Of a stretch of 64,000 bases of DNA, positions 29,187 through 36,623 are shown in pieces. The notes beneath the pieces were generated by a model. The model searched no databases. It saw only the letters and a list, made by a program, of their open reading frames with translations, and was not told the DNA's origin. Source of the DNA: Nitratireductor arenosus (lineage in GTDB: Bacteria > Pseudomonadota > Alphaproteobacteria > Rhizobiales > Rhizobiaceae). The position numbers were made by a program, and so were the translations under genes. Position 1 is the first letter of the stretch; each line of letters begins with the position of its first letter. The stretch lies in NCBI RefSeq assembly GCF_009742725.1, contig NZ_WPHG01000001.1:124001-188000 (forward strand). The letters are read 5' to 3'.

Positions 29187-29673
29187 CGTCCTTCCTCCAT
29201 TGGCCCCGTTTTGGGGTGCCTTGATACTGCGGACGCCTATTTTATCAGCACGTCCACCTCGTGCACATCGTTCCACGAGGGTGACCTGTCGGGCTTGGCT
29301 GCGAAGACCGTTCGCGCCCCAGGTCGCTGCTATCCGGCACACATGCCAGAGCCGGCGTTTTACACCAGCCCCGGCTCGAATTTCCCGGATAAATAAGACA
29401 GCACTGCTGTCCTAATTACACAATGGCAGAATTGGATAACGCACACAAGACCGGATCGCGATCTTTTTCGCATGGAATCGCAACAAAATTATCCTGAGCA
29501 AGCATCGTACAGCATTTTATTTCCCGAAACACGGCATTACCCCTTTCCGGCGGCACATGGTCGGCCCCTCGCATACGCGCCTGGTCGCCTTGCCTTGAAG
29601 CGCAAGCCCCTTGAAGCCGCATATCGAAACCGGGCACAGTCCGGCCCTCCTTCAGCTCATTTCGGAAACAGCG
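29187..29673. other. 487-base intergenic region between gltB and threonine aldolase
   Basis: This divergent gap is clearly more AT-rich than its surroundings (29390-29520) and contains no convincing gene. It must hold promoters for both flanking transcripts. Seen in it are a 15-base perfect dyad at 29397-29411 and a second inverted repeat, GAGCCGG (29349-29355) with CCGGCTC (29371-29377). Short ORFs across it have no ribosome-binding site and no recognisable product. Confidence 0.6.
29397..29411. promoter_or_regulatory. Candidate operator upstream of gltBD
   Basis: GACAGCA, one central C, then TGCTGTC: a perfect 15-base dyad about 210 bases upstream of the gltB start, flanked by AT-rich sequence. 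GOGAT operons are commonly controlled by nitrogen or amino-acid regulators, so an operator is plausible, but I cannot assign the protein. Confidence 0.4.
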
Positions 29674-30723
29674 ATGATTTTTGCTTCTGACAACTGGGCC
29701 GGCGCCCACCCGGCCATCGCCGACGCGCTCGCCGACCATGCGGGCGGCCATGCACGCGCCTACGGCGACAGCGACCTCGATCACGAAATCCGCCGCCGCT
29801 TCTGCGAGATCTTCGAGAGGGACGTGGCGGTTTTCTTCGTCTCGACCGGAACGGCCGCCAACGCGCTGTCGCTGGCGAGCGTCTCGCGTCCCGGCGGTGT
29901 CGCCTTTTGCCACGCCGAGGCGCATCTGGTCGAGGACGAGGCCGGCGCCACCGAATATCTGACCGGCGGCACTCGCCTTGCCCGCGTCGGTGGTCCGCTC
30001 GGCCGCATCGACCCGGAGGCACTGGAGGAGGCGGTCAGGCGCTATCCGCCGGAATTCCTGCACGCGGGACGGCCGGTGGCGGTTTCCGTGACGCAGGCAA
30101 GCGAGATCGGCACCGTCCATACGCCGGACGAGCTCGACGCTATCGCGGCGGTCGCCGAGCGGCATGGGATGGCCGTGCATATGGACGGGGCCCGCTTCAC
30201 CAACGCCCTGGCATCGCTCGATGTCTCGCCGGCCGAGATGACATGGAAGCGTGGCGTCGACCTGTTGTCCTTCGGCGGCACCAAGAACGGCTGCTGGTGC
30301 GCGGAGGCGGTGGTGCTGTTCGACCCCGCCCAGGCGACCGAATTTGCCTTCCTGCACAAACGCGCCGCGCAATTGCTTTCGAAATCGCGGTTCGTGGCCG
30401 CCCAGTTCCAGGCCTATTTCAAGGACGATTTGTGGCTCGACAACGCCCGTCATGCCAATGCGATGGCGGCCCGCCTTGCCGACTGCGTCGGGCGCTCGGC
30501 CAAGGCCAGGCTCGCCTGGAACCCTCAGGCGAACGAGGTCTTCATCGTCGTGGCGAGCGCCATGGTCGAGCGCTTGATCGGCGAAGGCGTCGCCTTTTAT
30601 GGCTGGAGCGCGCCCGAGGGCTTCGAGGGCTCCATCGCGGCGGACGAGGAAATCTGCCGTTTTGTCACCAGCTTCGCGACGACCGCCGACGAAATCGACC
30701 GCTTCGCCGGCCTGATCGCATGA
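29674..30723 (+). CDS. Low-specificity L-threonine aldolase
   Basis: PLP-dependent enzyme that cleaves threonine or allo-threonine to glycine and acetaldehyde. Visible: SDNWAGAHPAIADALADH at the N-terminus, FVSTGTAANALSL (phosphate cup), HMDGARFTNAL (PLP-stacking region) and the Schiff-base lysine in LSFGGTKNGCW. About 349 residues from the ATG at 29674; the longer frame begins with a TTG at 29611 and is not needed for the fold. Divergent from gltB. The bufferin-type operon follows downstream with its own candidate promoter. Confidence 0.93.
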   Translation: MIFASDNWAGAHPAIADALADHAGGHARAYGDSDLDHEIRRRFCEIFERDVAVFFVSTGTAANALSLASVSRPGGVAFCHAEAHLVEDEAGATEYLTGGTRLARVGGPLGRIDPEALEEAVRRYPPEFLHAGRPVAVSVTQASEIGTVHTPDELDAIAAVAERHGMAVHMDGARFTNALASLDVSPAEMTWKRGVDLLSFGGTKNGCWCAEAVVLFDPAQATEFAFLHKRAAQLLSKSRFVAAQFQAYFKDDLWLDNARHANAMAARLADCVGRSAKARLAWNPQANEVFIVVASAMVERLIGEGVAFYGWSAPEGFEGSIAADEEICRFVTSFATTADEIDRFAGLIA

Positions 30724-30754
30724 ACGGCCGCGACCGTTTTTAACATTACAAATC

Positions 30755-30782
30755 GGTAACGTTCGCGTTAGCGCCGCGTGAT
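30755..30782 (+). promoter_or_regulatory. Candidate ECF-sigma promoter for the bufferin operon
   Basis: GGTAAC (30755-30760) and CGTGAT (30777-30782) are separated by 16 bases, about 100 bases before bufA. The GTAAC -35 and 16-base spacing resemble ECF promoters; the Caulobacter SigF consensus as I recall it is GTAACC-N16-CGAA, and SigF controls bufferin genes there. The -10 match is only partial. Confidence 0.35.
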
Positions 30783-30883
30783 GTTTGATCTCGCCGGGTT
30801 TATTTCCATGTGACCAGCGCATTTGAAAAAGTGGCGTACCGGCTTGAGCCGGCCGGAATTCTTGAAACCGAGAGGAGAACACC

Positions 30884-31186
30884 ATGTCGACCAAAACCGT
30901 GATCGGCGCCGCTTATCTAGCCAGCGTCGTGGCGGGCGCCGTTGCCGCCGGCGCCATGACAACCACCGCGGCCCAGGCCCAGGAAAAAGAAAAATGCTAT
31001 GGCGTCGCCATGGCCGGCCAGAACGACTGCGCCGCCGGTCCAGGCACCACCTGCAAGGGCACGTCCAGCGTCGACTATCAGGGCAATTCCTGGAAACTGG
31101 TCGATGCCGGCACCTGCGCGTCGATGGAACTCCCGGAAAACCGGATGGGCTCGCTTGAGCCGCTCGAGCGCGATCTGCCGTCCTAA
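30884..31186 (+). CDS. bufA: DUF2282 bufferin-type RiPP precursor
   Basis: Predicted ribosomally made precursor of a copper-binding, post-translationally modified protein (BufA/GigP type). It has 100 residues. A signal peptide covers about residues 1-32 (hydrophobic [17 protein letters not shown], cleavage near AQA), followed by a small core with four Cys at 38, 49, 57 and 78 ([28 protein letters not shown]). In characterised relatives an MNIO enzyme converts core Cys to thiooxazole groups that bind copper before export. GAGAGGAGAACACC is a strong ribosome-binding site. First gene of a four-gene operon with bufB, bufC and doxX. The modified residues here are unknown. Confidence 0.85.
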   Translation: MSTKTVIGAAYLASVVAGAVAAGAMTTTAAQAQEKEKCYGVAMAGQNDCAAGPGTTCKGTSSVDYQGNSWKLVDAGTCASMELPENRMGSLEPLERDLPS

Positions 31187-31188
31187 AA

Positions 31189-31233
31189 GCATGGCTCCGA
31201 AAAGCGGACGCCGGTTTTCGGGAAAGATCATGC
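31189..31233. repeat. Rhizobial-type intergenic palindrome
   Basis: A 45-base imperfect palindrome bounded by GCATG and GATCATGC, with CTCCGAAAAGCGG facing CCGGTTTTCGGGA. Its layout resembles the abundant palindromic intergenic elements of rhizobia and Brucella as I remember them. It begins three bases after the bufA stop codon. I did not find a second obvious copy in the window. Confidence 0.6.
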
Positions 31234-31243
31234 CTCAACAACC

Positions 31244-31280
31244 GATCATGATGGCGGTTCGACGAAACGCCATCATGATC
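31244..31280 (+). repeat. Strong hairpin between bufA and bufB
   Basis: GATCATGATGGCG (31244-31256) and CGCCATCATGATC (31268-31280) form a perfect 13-pair stem that continues, after one mismatch, with three more pairs around a GAC loop. No T run follows, so it is not a full stop. It could stabilise the 3' end of bufA mRNA or attenuate read-through into bufB. Confidence 0.8.
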
Positions 31281-31333
31281 TGAGCGCCGTCTCCCGGGAA
31301 GGACCGGCCAAACGCGTCCGCAAAGGGTCCGCC

Positions 31334-32242
31334 ATGCCGCACGCCAACAACGGAAACAGTCGCTTTTCGGCCTTTCCCGTTTCCGGCCGCTCCGGCGCGA
31401 GCCTGAAACACACCCATCTCAACGCGATCTTTTCCGAGCGCGACCAGGTCGGGTTTTTCGAAGTGCATGCCGAAAACTACATGGGTGCCGGCGGCCCGCC
31501 GCACGCAGCACTTTCCCGCGTGCGGCGGGATTACCCGGTTCTGCTGCACGGCGTGTGCATGTCGATCGGCGCGCCGCAGCCGCTCGACGAGGCCCATCTT
31601 GCCCGTTTCAGATCGCTGGTCGAGCGCTACGAACCGGCGATCGTGTCGGAACATCTCGCCTGGTCGACCCACGACGATGTTTTTTACAACGACCTTCTGC
31701 CGCTGCCCTATACGAACGAAACGCTGCGGCATGTATGCGAGCACATCGACCAGGTACAGGCCGCGATCGGGCGTCGGCTGCTGCTGGAAAACCCCTCGAC
31801 CTATCTGGTTTTCGCGGAATCCGACTACGACGAGACCGGGTTCATCCGCGAGATCGTCGACCGCACCGGATGCGGGCTGCTGCTCGACGTCAACAACGTC
31901 TTCGTGTCCGCCACCAATCAAGGTTTTTCGGCCCTCGACTATCTGGCCGACTTTCCGCTCGAACATGTCGGCGAGATCCATCTCGCCGGCCATCGCCAAC
32001 AGAGCGACGACGAGGGAGAACCGCTGCTGATCGACAGCCATGACGGCCCCGTCTGCGATGCGGTCTGGAAGCTCTACGATATCGTCATCGGTCGCGCCGG
32101 AACGATCCCGACGCTGGTAGAATGGGACGGCGATATTCCCGACTGGCCGATACTCAAGGCAGAGGCCGACGCCGCGCAGGCCGTTCTCGATCGCCATGCC
32201 GCTACCGGCGCCCGGAAAATCCACCATGCAGCAGCCGAATAG
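31334..32242 (+). CDS. bufB: DUF692 multinuclear non-heme iron oxidase (MNIO, BufB)
   Basis: Predicted peptide-modifying oxygenase with a TIM-barrel fold and a multi-iron site, acting on the BufA precursor in the cytoplasm. About 302 residues. Likely metal and active-site residues: Glu43, His45 and Glu47 ([10 protein letters not shown]), His72 (LLHGVCMS), Glu106-His107 (VSEHLAW), Glu152-Asn153 (LLENPSTY), Asp185 with Asn187/188 (LLDVNNVF), His216 and His220 (EIHLAGH), Asp234 and His236 (IDSHDG), and Glu263/Asp265 (VEWDGD). AAAGGG precedes the ATG. Overlaps bufC by 17 bases. Confidence 0.92.
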   Translation: MPHANNGNSRFSAFPVSGRSGASLKHTHLNAIFSERDQVGFFEVHAENYMGAGGPPHAALSRVRRDYPVLLHGVCMSIGAPQPLDEAHLARFRSLVERYEPAIVSEHLAWSTHDDVFYNDLLPLPYTNETLRHVCEHIDQVQAAIGRRLLLENPSTYLVFAESDYDETGFIREIVDRTGCGLLLDVNNVFVSATNQGFSALDYLADFPLEHVGEIHLAGHRQQSDDEGEPLLIDSHDGPVCDAVWKLYDIVIGRAGTIPTLVEWDGDIPDWPILKAEADAAQAVLDRHAATGARKIHHAAAE

Positions 32243-33014
32243 CCCGCCCGGCGCGGCTTTCGCCGGCCCGTTCACGACCCCGCTTCTCGACCCCGACAGA
32301 CCGACGCCGCCCGGCGTCGGCGGACCGGGCGAAAAAGCCGGCGACGTGCGTTACAACGTCTATCGCAACAACGTCACCGTCTCCCTCATTGACGCGCTCG
32401 CCGACACGTTTCCCGCCGTGAGGCGCATTGTCGGCGAGACCTTCTTTCGCGATATGGCGCGCCTCTATGTGCGCCGCGAGCCGCCGCGCTCGCCGCTGTT
32501 GTTCGACTACGGCCACGGCTTTGCCGCCTTCATCGACGGTTTCGAACATACGCGCCCGCTCCCCTGGCTGGGCGATGTCGCCCGCATCGAACGGGCCTGG
32601 CTCGACGCCTATCACGCCGCCGACCGCGACCCGCTGGCGCCCGAAAAGCTGGCGAGCGCTCCACAAGACGCCCTGCCGGCATTGCGCTTCCAACCGCATC
32701 CTGCCACCAGGGTTCTGCGTTCCGCCTATCCCGCCGTGACGATCTTCGCAGCCAATCGCGCCAGCGGTCCTGTCGGCAAGATCCTGGAGCGCGACGGCGA
32801 GGACGCACTCGTCACCCGGCCGGCGCTCGACGTGTTCGTGCGCAAGCTGCCGCCCGGCGGGGCGGTGTTTTTGACGCTGCTGTGCACCGGAAAACCGCTC
32901 GGCGAGGCGGCCGCGGCGGCGGGCGGGACCGAGCCTGGTTTCGATCTTGGCGCCAATATCGCCGGCATGATGGAGGCCGGCGCTTTCGCCGATATTCTTG
33001 TTCCCGACGCATGA
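32226..33014 (+). CDS. bufC: DUF2063 partner protein (BufC)
   Basis: About 262 residues. The N-terminal half matches the DUF2063 domain: [40 protein letters not shown] with [11 protein letters not shown], and the C-terminal half probably resembles an RRE-like substrate-recognition domain. In MNIO-type RiPP clusters this protein delivers the precursor to the DUF692 enzyme. The ATG at 32226 lies inside the bufB end (17-base overlap), and its own stop overlaps the next start by ATGA, both signs of translational coupling. The in-frame start at 32196 would overlap bufB further and has no advantage. Confidence 0.88.
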   Translation: MQQPNSPPGAAFAGPFTTPLLDPDRPTPPGVGGPGEKAGDVRYNVYRNNVTVSLIDALADTFPAVRRIVGETFFRDMARLYVRREPPRSPLLFDYGHGFAAFIDGFEHTRPLPWLGDVARIERAWLDAYHAADRDPLAPEKLASAPQDALPALRFQPHPATRVLRSAYPAVTIFAANRASGPVGKILERDGEDALVTRPALDVFVRKLPPGGAVFLTLLCTGKPLGEAAAAAGGTEPGFDLGANIAGMMEAGAFADILVPDA

Positions 33015-33646
33015 CGTCTCCCGGAACCAGCAAACGGAACGACATCATGGAAGACAACAGCGATGAGCGCACAAGCAAGCCGGTCTGGCCGCTCGGCGCG
33101 GTGATACGCCTGCACGACACGTTCTTTTCCGGCCTCCAAGCGGCACTGGCTGGATGGTTCACCGGCCTTGCGGCCCGCGTCGTCTTCGCCAGCGTGCTTT
33201 TGCTTTATTACCTCAATTCGTCCTGGGGAAAATTCTCCGACGGGATTTTCGGCTTTCTCAACCCCTCGTCGGGGGCCTATGTCTCGATCCTGCCCAAGGT
33301 GATGGAGGCGAACGGTTATGACGAAAACGCGCTCGCCTGGCCCTATGACGTCATCGTCTATCTCGGCACCTGGACGGAATTCGTCCTGCCGCTCTTGATC
33401 GTCGTGGGCCTGTTCAGCAGGCTTGCCGCCCTCGGCATGATCTTTTTCGTCATCGTCCAGAGCTATGTCGACGTCACCCAGCACGGCCTCGACGCCAAGT
33501 CGATCGGCGCGATGTTCGACCGCATGCCCGACGCGATCATCTGGGATCAGCGGCTCTTATGGGTGTTCGTTCTCGTCGTCATCGTCGTCCACGGCGCAGG
33601 CAGGCTGTCGCTCGATCATTTGCTCGCGCGCTCGCGGCCAAAATAG
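33011..33646 (+). CDS. DoxX-family membrane protein
   Basis: DoxX/GigT-like protein, the usual fourth gene of gig/bufferin operons. Four hydrophobic segments: about residues 48-65, 105-128, 132-150 and 183-203 from the start at 33011. The role is unknown; a redox or quinone-linked function has been suggested for DoxX relatives. Two starts compete: ATG 33011, which overlaps the bufC stop as ATGA (211 residues), and ATG 33047 (MEDNSDER, 199 residues). The coupling overlap favours the first. Cytoplasmic membrane. Confidence 0.85.
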   Translation: MTSPGTSKRNDIMEDNSDERTSKPVWPLGAVIRLHDTFFSGLQAALAGWFTGLAARVVFASVLLLYYLNSSWGKFSDGIFGFLNPSSGAYVSILPKVMEANGYDENALAWPYDVIVYLGTWTEFVLPLLIVVGLFSRLAALGMIFFVIVQSYVDVTQHGLDAKSIGAMFDRMPDAIIWDQRLLWVFVLVVIVVHGAGRLSLDHLLARSRPK

Positions 33647-33670
33647 TGCTTCCCGCACGGGCATATGAAA

Positions 33671-33692
33671 GCGGCGCCCCGAAAGGCGCCGC
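33671..33692 (-). terminator. Terminator hairpin after hsp20 (possibly bidirectional)
   Basis: GCGGCGCC (33671-33678) and GGCGCCGC (33685-33692) form a perfect eight-pair stem with a CCGAAA loop, in the 80-base gap between the convergent doxX and hsp20 genes. On the minus strand the stem is followed by TTTCAT; on the plus strand there is no T run. Confidence 0.6.
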
Positions 33693-33727
33693 CACGAAAT
33701 CTTGCCGATGGTAGTCGAGCAAGAGGG

Positions 33728-34198
33728 TTATTTGGCCAGGTCCGTCTCGATCTGCTTCGACGTGACGCCTTTAGCCGCGGAGATCGCGATCTTGCGCGGC
33801 TTCATCTCCTCGGGGATATTGCGCTTCAGATCGATGTGAAGCAGGCCGTTTTTAAGCTCGGCGCCAGTCACTTCGACATGATCGGCAAGCTGGAAGCGGC
33901 GCTCGAAGGCGCGCGAGGCGATGCCGCGATAAAGCAAATCGACGCCGTCCTCGCCATCGGCCTCGGACTTCTCGCCCTTGACAGTCAGCACGTTGCGGTG
34001 CGCCTCGATCGCGATGTCGGTCTCGGCGAAACCGGCCACGGCCATCGAGATCCGGTAGGCGTCCTCGCCGGTCCGTTCGATGTTGTAGGGCGGATAGGTC
34101 TGGCCGCTATCGGGCTGGGCCAGCGAATCGAGCATGGTGAAAAGACGGTCGAAGCCGACGGTGGAGCGGTAAAGCGGCGAAAAATCGACGTGACGCAT
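33728..34198 (-). CDS. Small heat-shock protein Hsp20 (IbpA type)
   Basis: ATP-independent chaperone that holds unfolding proteins. About 156 residues with an N-terminal region resembling rhizobial class A Hsps (MRHVDFSPLYRSTVGFDRLF), an alpha-crystallin domain (residues about 38-130, NIERTGEDAYRISMAVAGF, LTVKGEK, RGIASRAFERRFQL) and a C-terminal tail with the IAI-type anchor (PRKIAI). The start at 34198 has AGGAG nine bases upstream. The 5' region carries a RpoH-type promoter and a ROSE-like thermometer, which fits the gene. Confidence 0.94.
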   Translation of the reverse strand: MRHVDFSPLYRSTVGFDRLFTMLDSLAQPDSGQTYPPYNIERTGEDAYRISMAVAGFAETDIAIEAHRNVLTVKGEKSEADGEDGVDLLYRGIASRAFERRFQLADHVEVTGAELKNGLLHIDLKRNIPEEMKPRKIAISAAKGVTSKQIETDLAK

Positions 34199-34300
34199 GG
34201 TGTGTTCTCCTGTTGAGCAACAAGTTCGCGTTTGGCGTTTTTTGGAGATCCGAGAAGGCATTTCCGCAACGCCAGCGGCCCCGATCCGACGGCGGCCGCA
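34199..34300 (-). promoter_or_regulatory. ROSE-like RNA thermometer in the hsp20 leader
   Basis: The predicted leader of about 100 bases places TTGCT (minus strand, 34220 to 34216) a CAAC tetraloop away from the Shine-Dalgarno AGGA (34211 to 34208). The UUGCU/AGGA pairing with a central G-G mismatch is the hallmark of ROSE thermometers, which hide the ribosome-binding site at low temperature and melt on heat shock. Such elements are common in front of rhizobial hsp20 genes. Upstream helper hairpins were not modelled. Confidence 0.65.
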
Positions 34301-34306
34301 TCCCTT

Positions 34307-34335
34307 ATTTGGGAAGCGCCAAAACCCGGTTCAAG
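34307..34335 (-). promoter_or_regulatory. RpoH (sigma-32) promoter for hsp20
   Basis: On the minus strand CTTGAA (34335-34330) is followed after exactly 17 bases by CCAAAT (34312-34307), fitting the rhizobial RpoH pattern CTTGAA-N17-CCANAT as I remember it. Transcription would start near 34300 and give a leader long enough for the ROSE-like element. Confidence 0.65.
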
Positions 34336-34424
34336 AGCACCCCCGCCGGCCGGTTTTCTTCCTGAACGGCACATGAACCGGCCTTTCGGTCCGGGTTCAT
34401 CTTCGCCCCACTAGTGTTGGGTCA

Positions 34425-34536
34425 TCAGATCGGGGCGACAAGCCGCCTCGAACGAGTTTGGTCCGGGTGTAACGTCCCTTCCTCCCGGATCGACAGAGGC
34501 CGGAGGTTGCTGGCAGCACCTCCGGCCTTGATCTTT
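34425..34536 (+). ncRNA. Candidate small RNA with anti-Shine-Dalgarno loop
   Basis: Three consecutive hairpins lie in the gap between hsp20 and the lysophospholipase gene. The first is 34431-34437 with 34444-34450. The second, TCCGGG (34462-34467) with CCCGGA (34484-34489), has a 16-base loop holding CCCTTCCT next to the stem CCC, giving a CUUCCUCCC motif. The third is a strong hairpin, GGCCGGAGGT (34498-34507) with ACCTCCGGCC (34518-34527), followed by TTGATCTTT. This layout is seen in alphaproteobacterial trans-acting sRNAs that pair with ribosome-binding sites. I see no clear promoter, and the third hairpin could simply be a terminator or attenuator. Confidence 0.4.
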
Positions 34537-34607
34537 CAAGACCTCCGCGATCCGGATCGTCCCTGATTTTCTTTGCTTTTCTCCCAGCGCCTACTTATCA
34601 CCGGAGC

Positions 34608-35603
34608 ATGAACCTGCGCGCCGACATGCCGCTCGAAGACAAAGACACGGCAGTGCTTCACGAGATCCCGGGCAATCGCGTCCCGGAGCGCGCGCGTGTG
34701 GGCTATTTCGAAAGCTGGGACGGGAAAAGGCTGCGTTACGCGCTTTTTCCAGCACAGGCCAGGCCGCTGAAGGGCACGGTGATCATCCTGTCCGGCCGCA
34801 ACGAGTGCATCGAGAAATATTTCGAGACCATCGGCGACCTGTCGAAGCTCGGCCTCGGCTCCGCCGTCATGGACTGGCGCGGCCAGGGCGGCTCGGAGCG
34901 CCTCACACGCGATCCGCAACGCGGCCATGTCGACAGTTTCGACGACTACGTGGCCGATCTTGACCGGTTCTTCACCGACATCGCCCTGCCCGACTGCCGC
35001 GGCCCGTTTTACATCCTCGCCCATTCGACCGGCGCGCTAGTGGCGTTGCTCGCCGCGCCGAGCCTGACCAACCGGGTCCGGCGCATGGTACTTTCGGCGC
35101 CGCTACTCGCCTTCGAGGGCCAACATGCCTCGGTGAGCGGCCTGCGCCGCATCAGCTCACTGCTTTACGCGCTCGGCCTCGGCACGGTCTATCTGGGCTG
35201 GGGGCGCCGGCCGGCGGTCCCGCCCCCGTTCGCGACCAACAAGCTGACCACTGATTTCGCCCGCTATCAGCGCAATGTCGCACTCTACCAGCAATTCCCC
35301 CATCTGGCGCTCGGCGGGCCGACCGCCGGCTGGGTGCGCGCGGCCTGCCGTGCCATCGAACAGGTGACGGAGCCGGCCTTCGCCGCCCGCATCCAACTGC
35401 CGACGCTGTTCGTCGCCGCCGGCGCCGACACCGTCGTGTCGACCCGCGCGATCGAGCATTACGCGACGCCGCTGCGCGCCGCCTCGCTGCTGACGATCGA
35501 CGGAGCCCGCCACGAATTGCTGCAGGAAGCCGACATCTATCGCGAGCAGTTGCTGGCCGCCTTCGCCGCCTTTGTGCCCGGCACCGACACCGCGATCGCC
35601 TGA
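34608..35603 (+). CDS. Alpha/beta hydrolase, lysophospholipase L2-like
   Basis: About 331 residues of the serine aminopeptidase S33/PldB type. Seen: GYFESWDGKRLRYALFP and TVIILSGRNECIEKYFE near the N-terminus, the conserved MDWRGQGGSERL, the nucleophile elbow ILAHSTGALVAL (Ser), an acid region FVAAGADTVV and the catalytic His in GARHELLQE. No signal peptide, so probably cytoplasmic or peripheral at the inner membrane. The first ATG is used; GGAG is close in front of it. Convergent with hisN. Confidence 0.87.
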   Translation: MNLRADMPLEDKDTAVLHEIPGNRVPERARVGYFESWDGKRLRYALFPAQARPLKGTVIILSGRNECIEKYFETIGDLSKLGLGSAVMDWRGQGGSERLTRDPQRGHVDSFDDYVADLDRFFTDIALPDCRGPFYILAHSTGALVALLAAPSLTNRVRRMVLSAPLLAFEGQHASVSGLRRISSLLYALGLGTVYLGWGRRPAVPPPFATNKLTTDFARYQRNVALYQQFPHLALGGPTAGWVRAACRAIEQVTEPAFAARIQLPTLFVAAGADTVVSTRAIEHYATPLRAASLLTIDGARHELLQEADIYREQLLAAFAAFVPGTDTAIA

Positions 35604-35633
35604 CGAAAAGCGGCCGCCCGGATCCGCCCCGGA

Positions 35634-36404
35634 TCAGTCGCCGACGAGGTCGAGCACCGCGCGATGCAACGCCGGCGTGGCCGCCGCGACAATGTCGCCG
35701 CCGCCTTCCGGCCGTCCGCCCTGCCATGTGGTCACCACCCCGCCCGCCCGCTCGATCAGCGCCACCAGGCCGGCGATGTCGTAGGATTGCAGCCCCGCCT
35801 CCACCGCGATATCGGCATGGCCGGCCGCCACCATCGCAAAGGCATAACAATCGGTTCCGTAGCGCGGCAGCCGGACTGCCGCCTCCAGACGATCGTAGCG
35901 ATCGCGCAGCGCGCCCTGAAACAGCGCCGGCGTCGTCGTGAACAGGCTTGCCTCGGCAAGAGACGTCGTCGCACGCGTGGCAAGCGGCCGCGCACCGCCG
36001 GGGCCCTCATAGAACGCCCCCTGCCCGGTCGCGTAATAAAGCTCGCCGATGAACGGCTGCGACATCAGCCCGGCCACCGCCTTGCCGTCCTCGACCAGGC
36101 CGACCAGCGTCCCCCACAACGGAACGCCGGAAATAAAGGCGCGCGTACCATCGATCGGGTCGATCACCCACACACGGCGCGCGTCGGGGTTCTCCACCCC
36201 GTGCTCCTCGCCGACAATGCCGTCATCGGGAAATTCCGCCCGAATGATCTCGCGGATCGCGCGTTCGGCCTCGCGATCGGCTTCCGTCACCGGATCGAAG
36301 CCAGCCGCCTGCTTGTTGGAAACCGCGCCAGCGCGGCGAAACCGCGGCAGCGTCTGCTCGGCCGCCGCGGCCGCGATTCGGCGCAACAGTTCCGCCGTTG
36401 CCAT
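35634..36404 (-). CDS. hisN: Histidinol-phosphatase (inositol monophosphatase family)
   Basis: Mg2+-dependent phosphatase, probably removing phosphate from histidinol-phosphate in histidine synthesis. The family signatures are clear: DPVTEADREAERAIR, the metal ligands in VGEEHG and VIDPIDGTRAFI, and a late QSYDIAGLVALIERAGG. HisN-type members carry GTRAFI rather than the inositol-phosphatase GTTNF pattern, which favours this call over suhB. ATG 36404 has GGGGA about five bases upstream; earlier in-frame ATGs at 36416 and 36437 are less well placed. About 256 residues. Confidence 0.87.
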   Translation of the reverse strand: MATAELLRRIAAAAAEQTLPRFRRAGAVSNKQAAGFDPVTEADREAERAIREIIRAEFPDDGIVGEEHGVENPDARRVWVIDPIDGTRAFISGVPLWGTLVGLVEDGKAVAGLMSQPFIGELYYATGQGAFYEGPGGARPLATRATTSLAEASLFTTTPALFQGALRDRYDRLEAAVRLPRYGTDCYAFAMVAAGHADIAVEAGLQSYDIAGLVALIERAGGVVTTWQGGRPEGGGDIVAAATPALHRAVLDLVGD

Positions 36405-36493
36405 TTGAATCCCCATTTTGTTGCAAATTTGCCACATATAATCGGCATTTTGGACCTACCAAACGGCGAAATACGGGTTTTCCACCGTCGGCG

Positions 36494-36522
36494 CTTGACT
36501 TTTGTGCATTGCACAATAGGCT
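36494..36522 (+). promoter_or_regulatory. Promoter of the mmgR-like RNA with internal dyad
   Basis: CTTGAC (36494-36499) is followed after 17 bases by TAGGCT (36517-36522), a fair alphaproteobacterial housekeeping promoter that would start transcription near 36530. Within the spacer, GTGCA-T-TGCAC (36504-36514) is a short dyad that could bind a regulator; nitrogen control of mmgR is reported in Sinorhizobium, but I cannot assign the site. Confidence 0.5.
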
Positions 36523-36533
36523 TTTTGCGAACG

Positions 36534-36610
36534 GTTTGTCCGTTCATGCCCTTTTGGGCGTTTCCTCCCTAGACTTGGACCGTGTCGTCTCGCGATGCGG
36601 TCTTTTTTTT
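36534..36610 (+). ncRNA. mmgR: MmgR-like small RNA (alpha-r8 family)
   Basis: A short hairpin (GCCC-TTTT-GGGC, 36548-36559) is followed by the unpaired motif TTTCCTCCCT (36561-36570) and then a terminator hairpin, GACCG (36578-36582) with CGGTC (36598-36602), ending in eight T. About 77 bases by promoter and terminator. This is the layout I remember for MmgR of Sinorhizobium meliloti, a nitrogen-regulated RNA that limits polyhydroxybutyrate storage and carries UUUCCUCCCU. The neighbours also fit: hisN on one side, N-formylglutamate amidohydrolase and cpdR on the other. No plus-strand protein gene ends here, so the terminator needs an RNA gene. Confidence 0.75.
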
Positions 36611-36623
36611 CGCCTTTCCAGGC

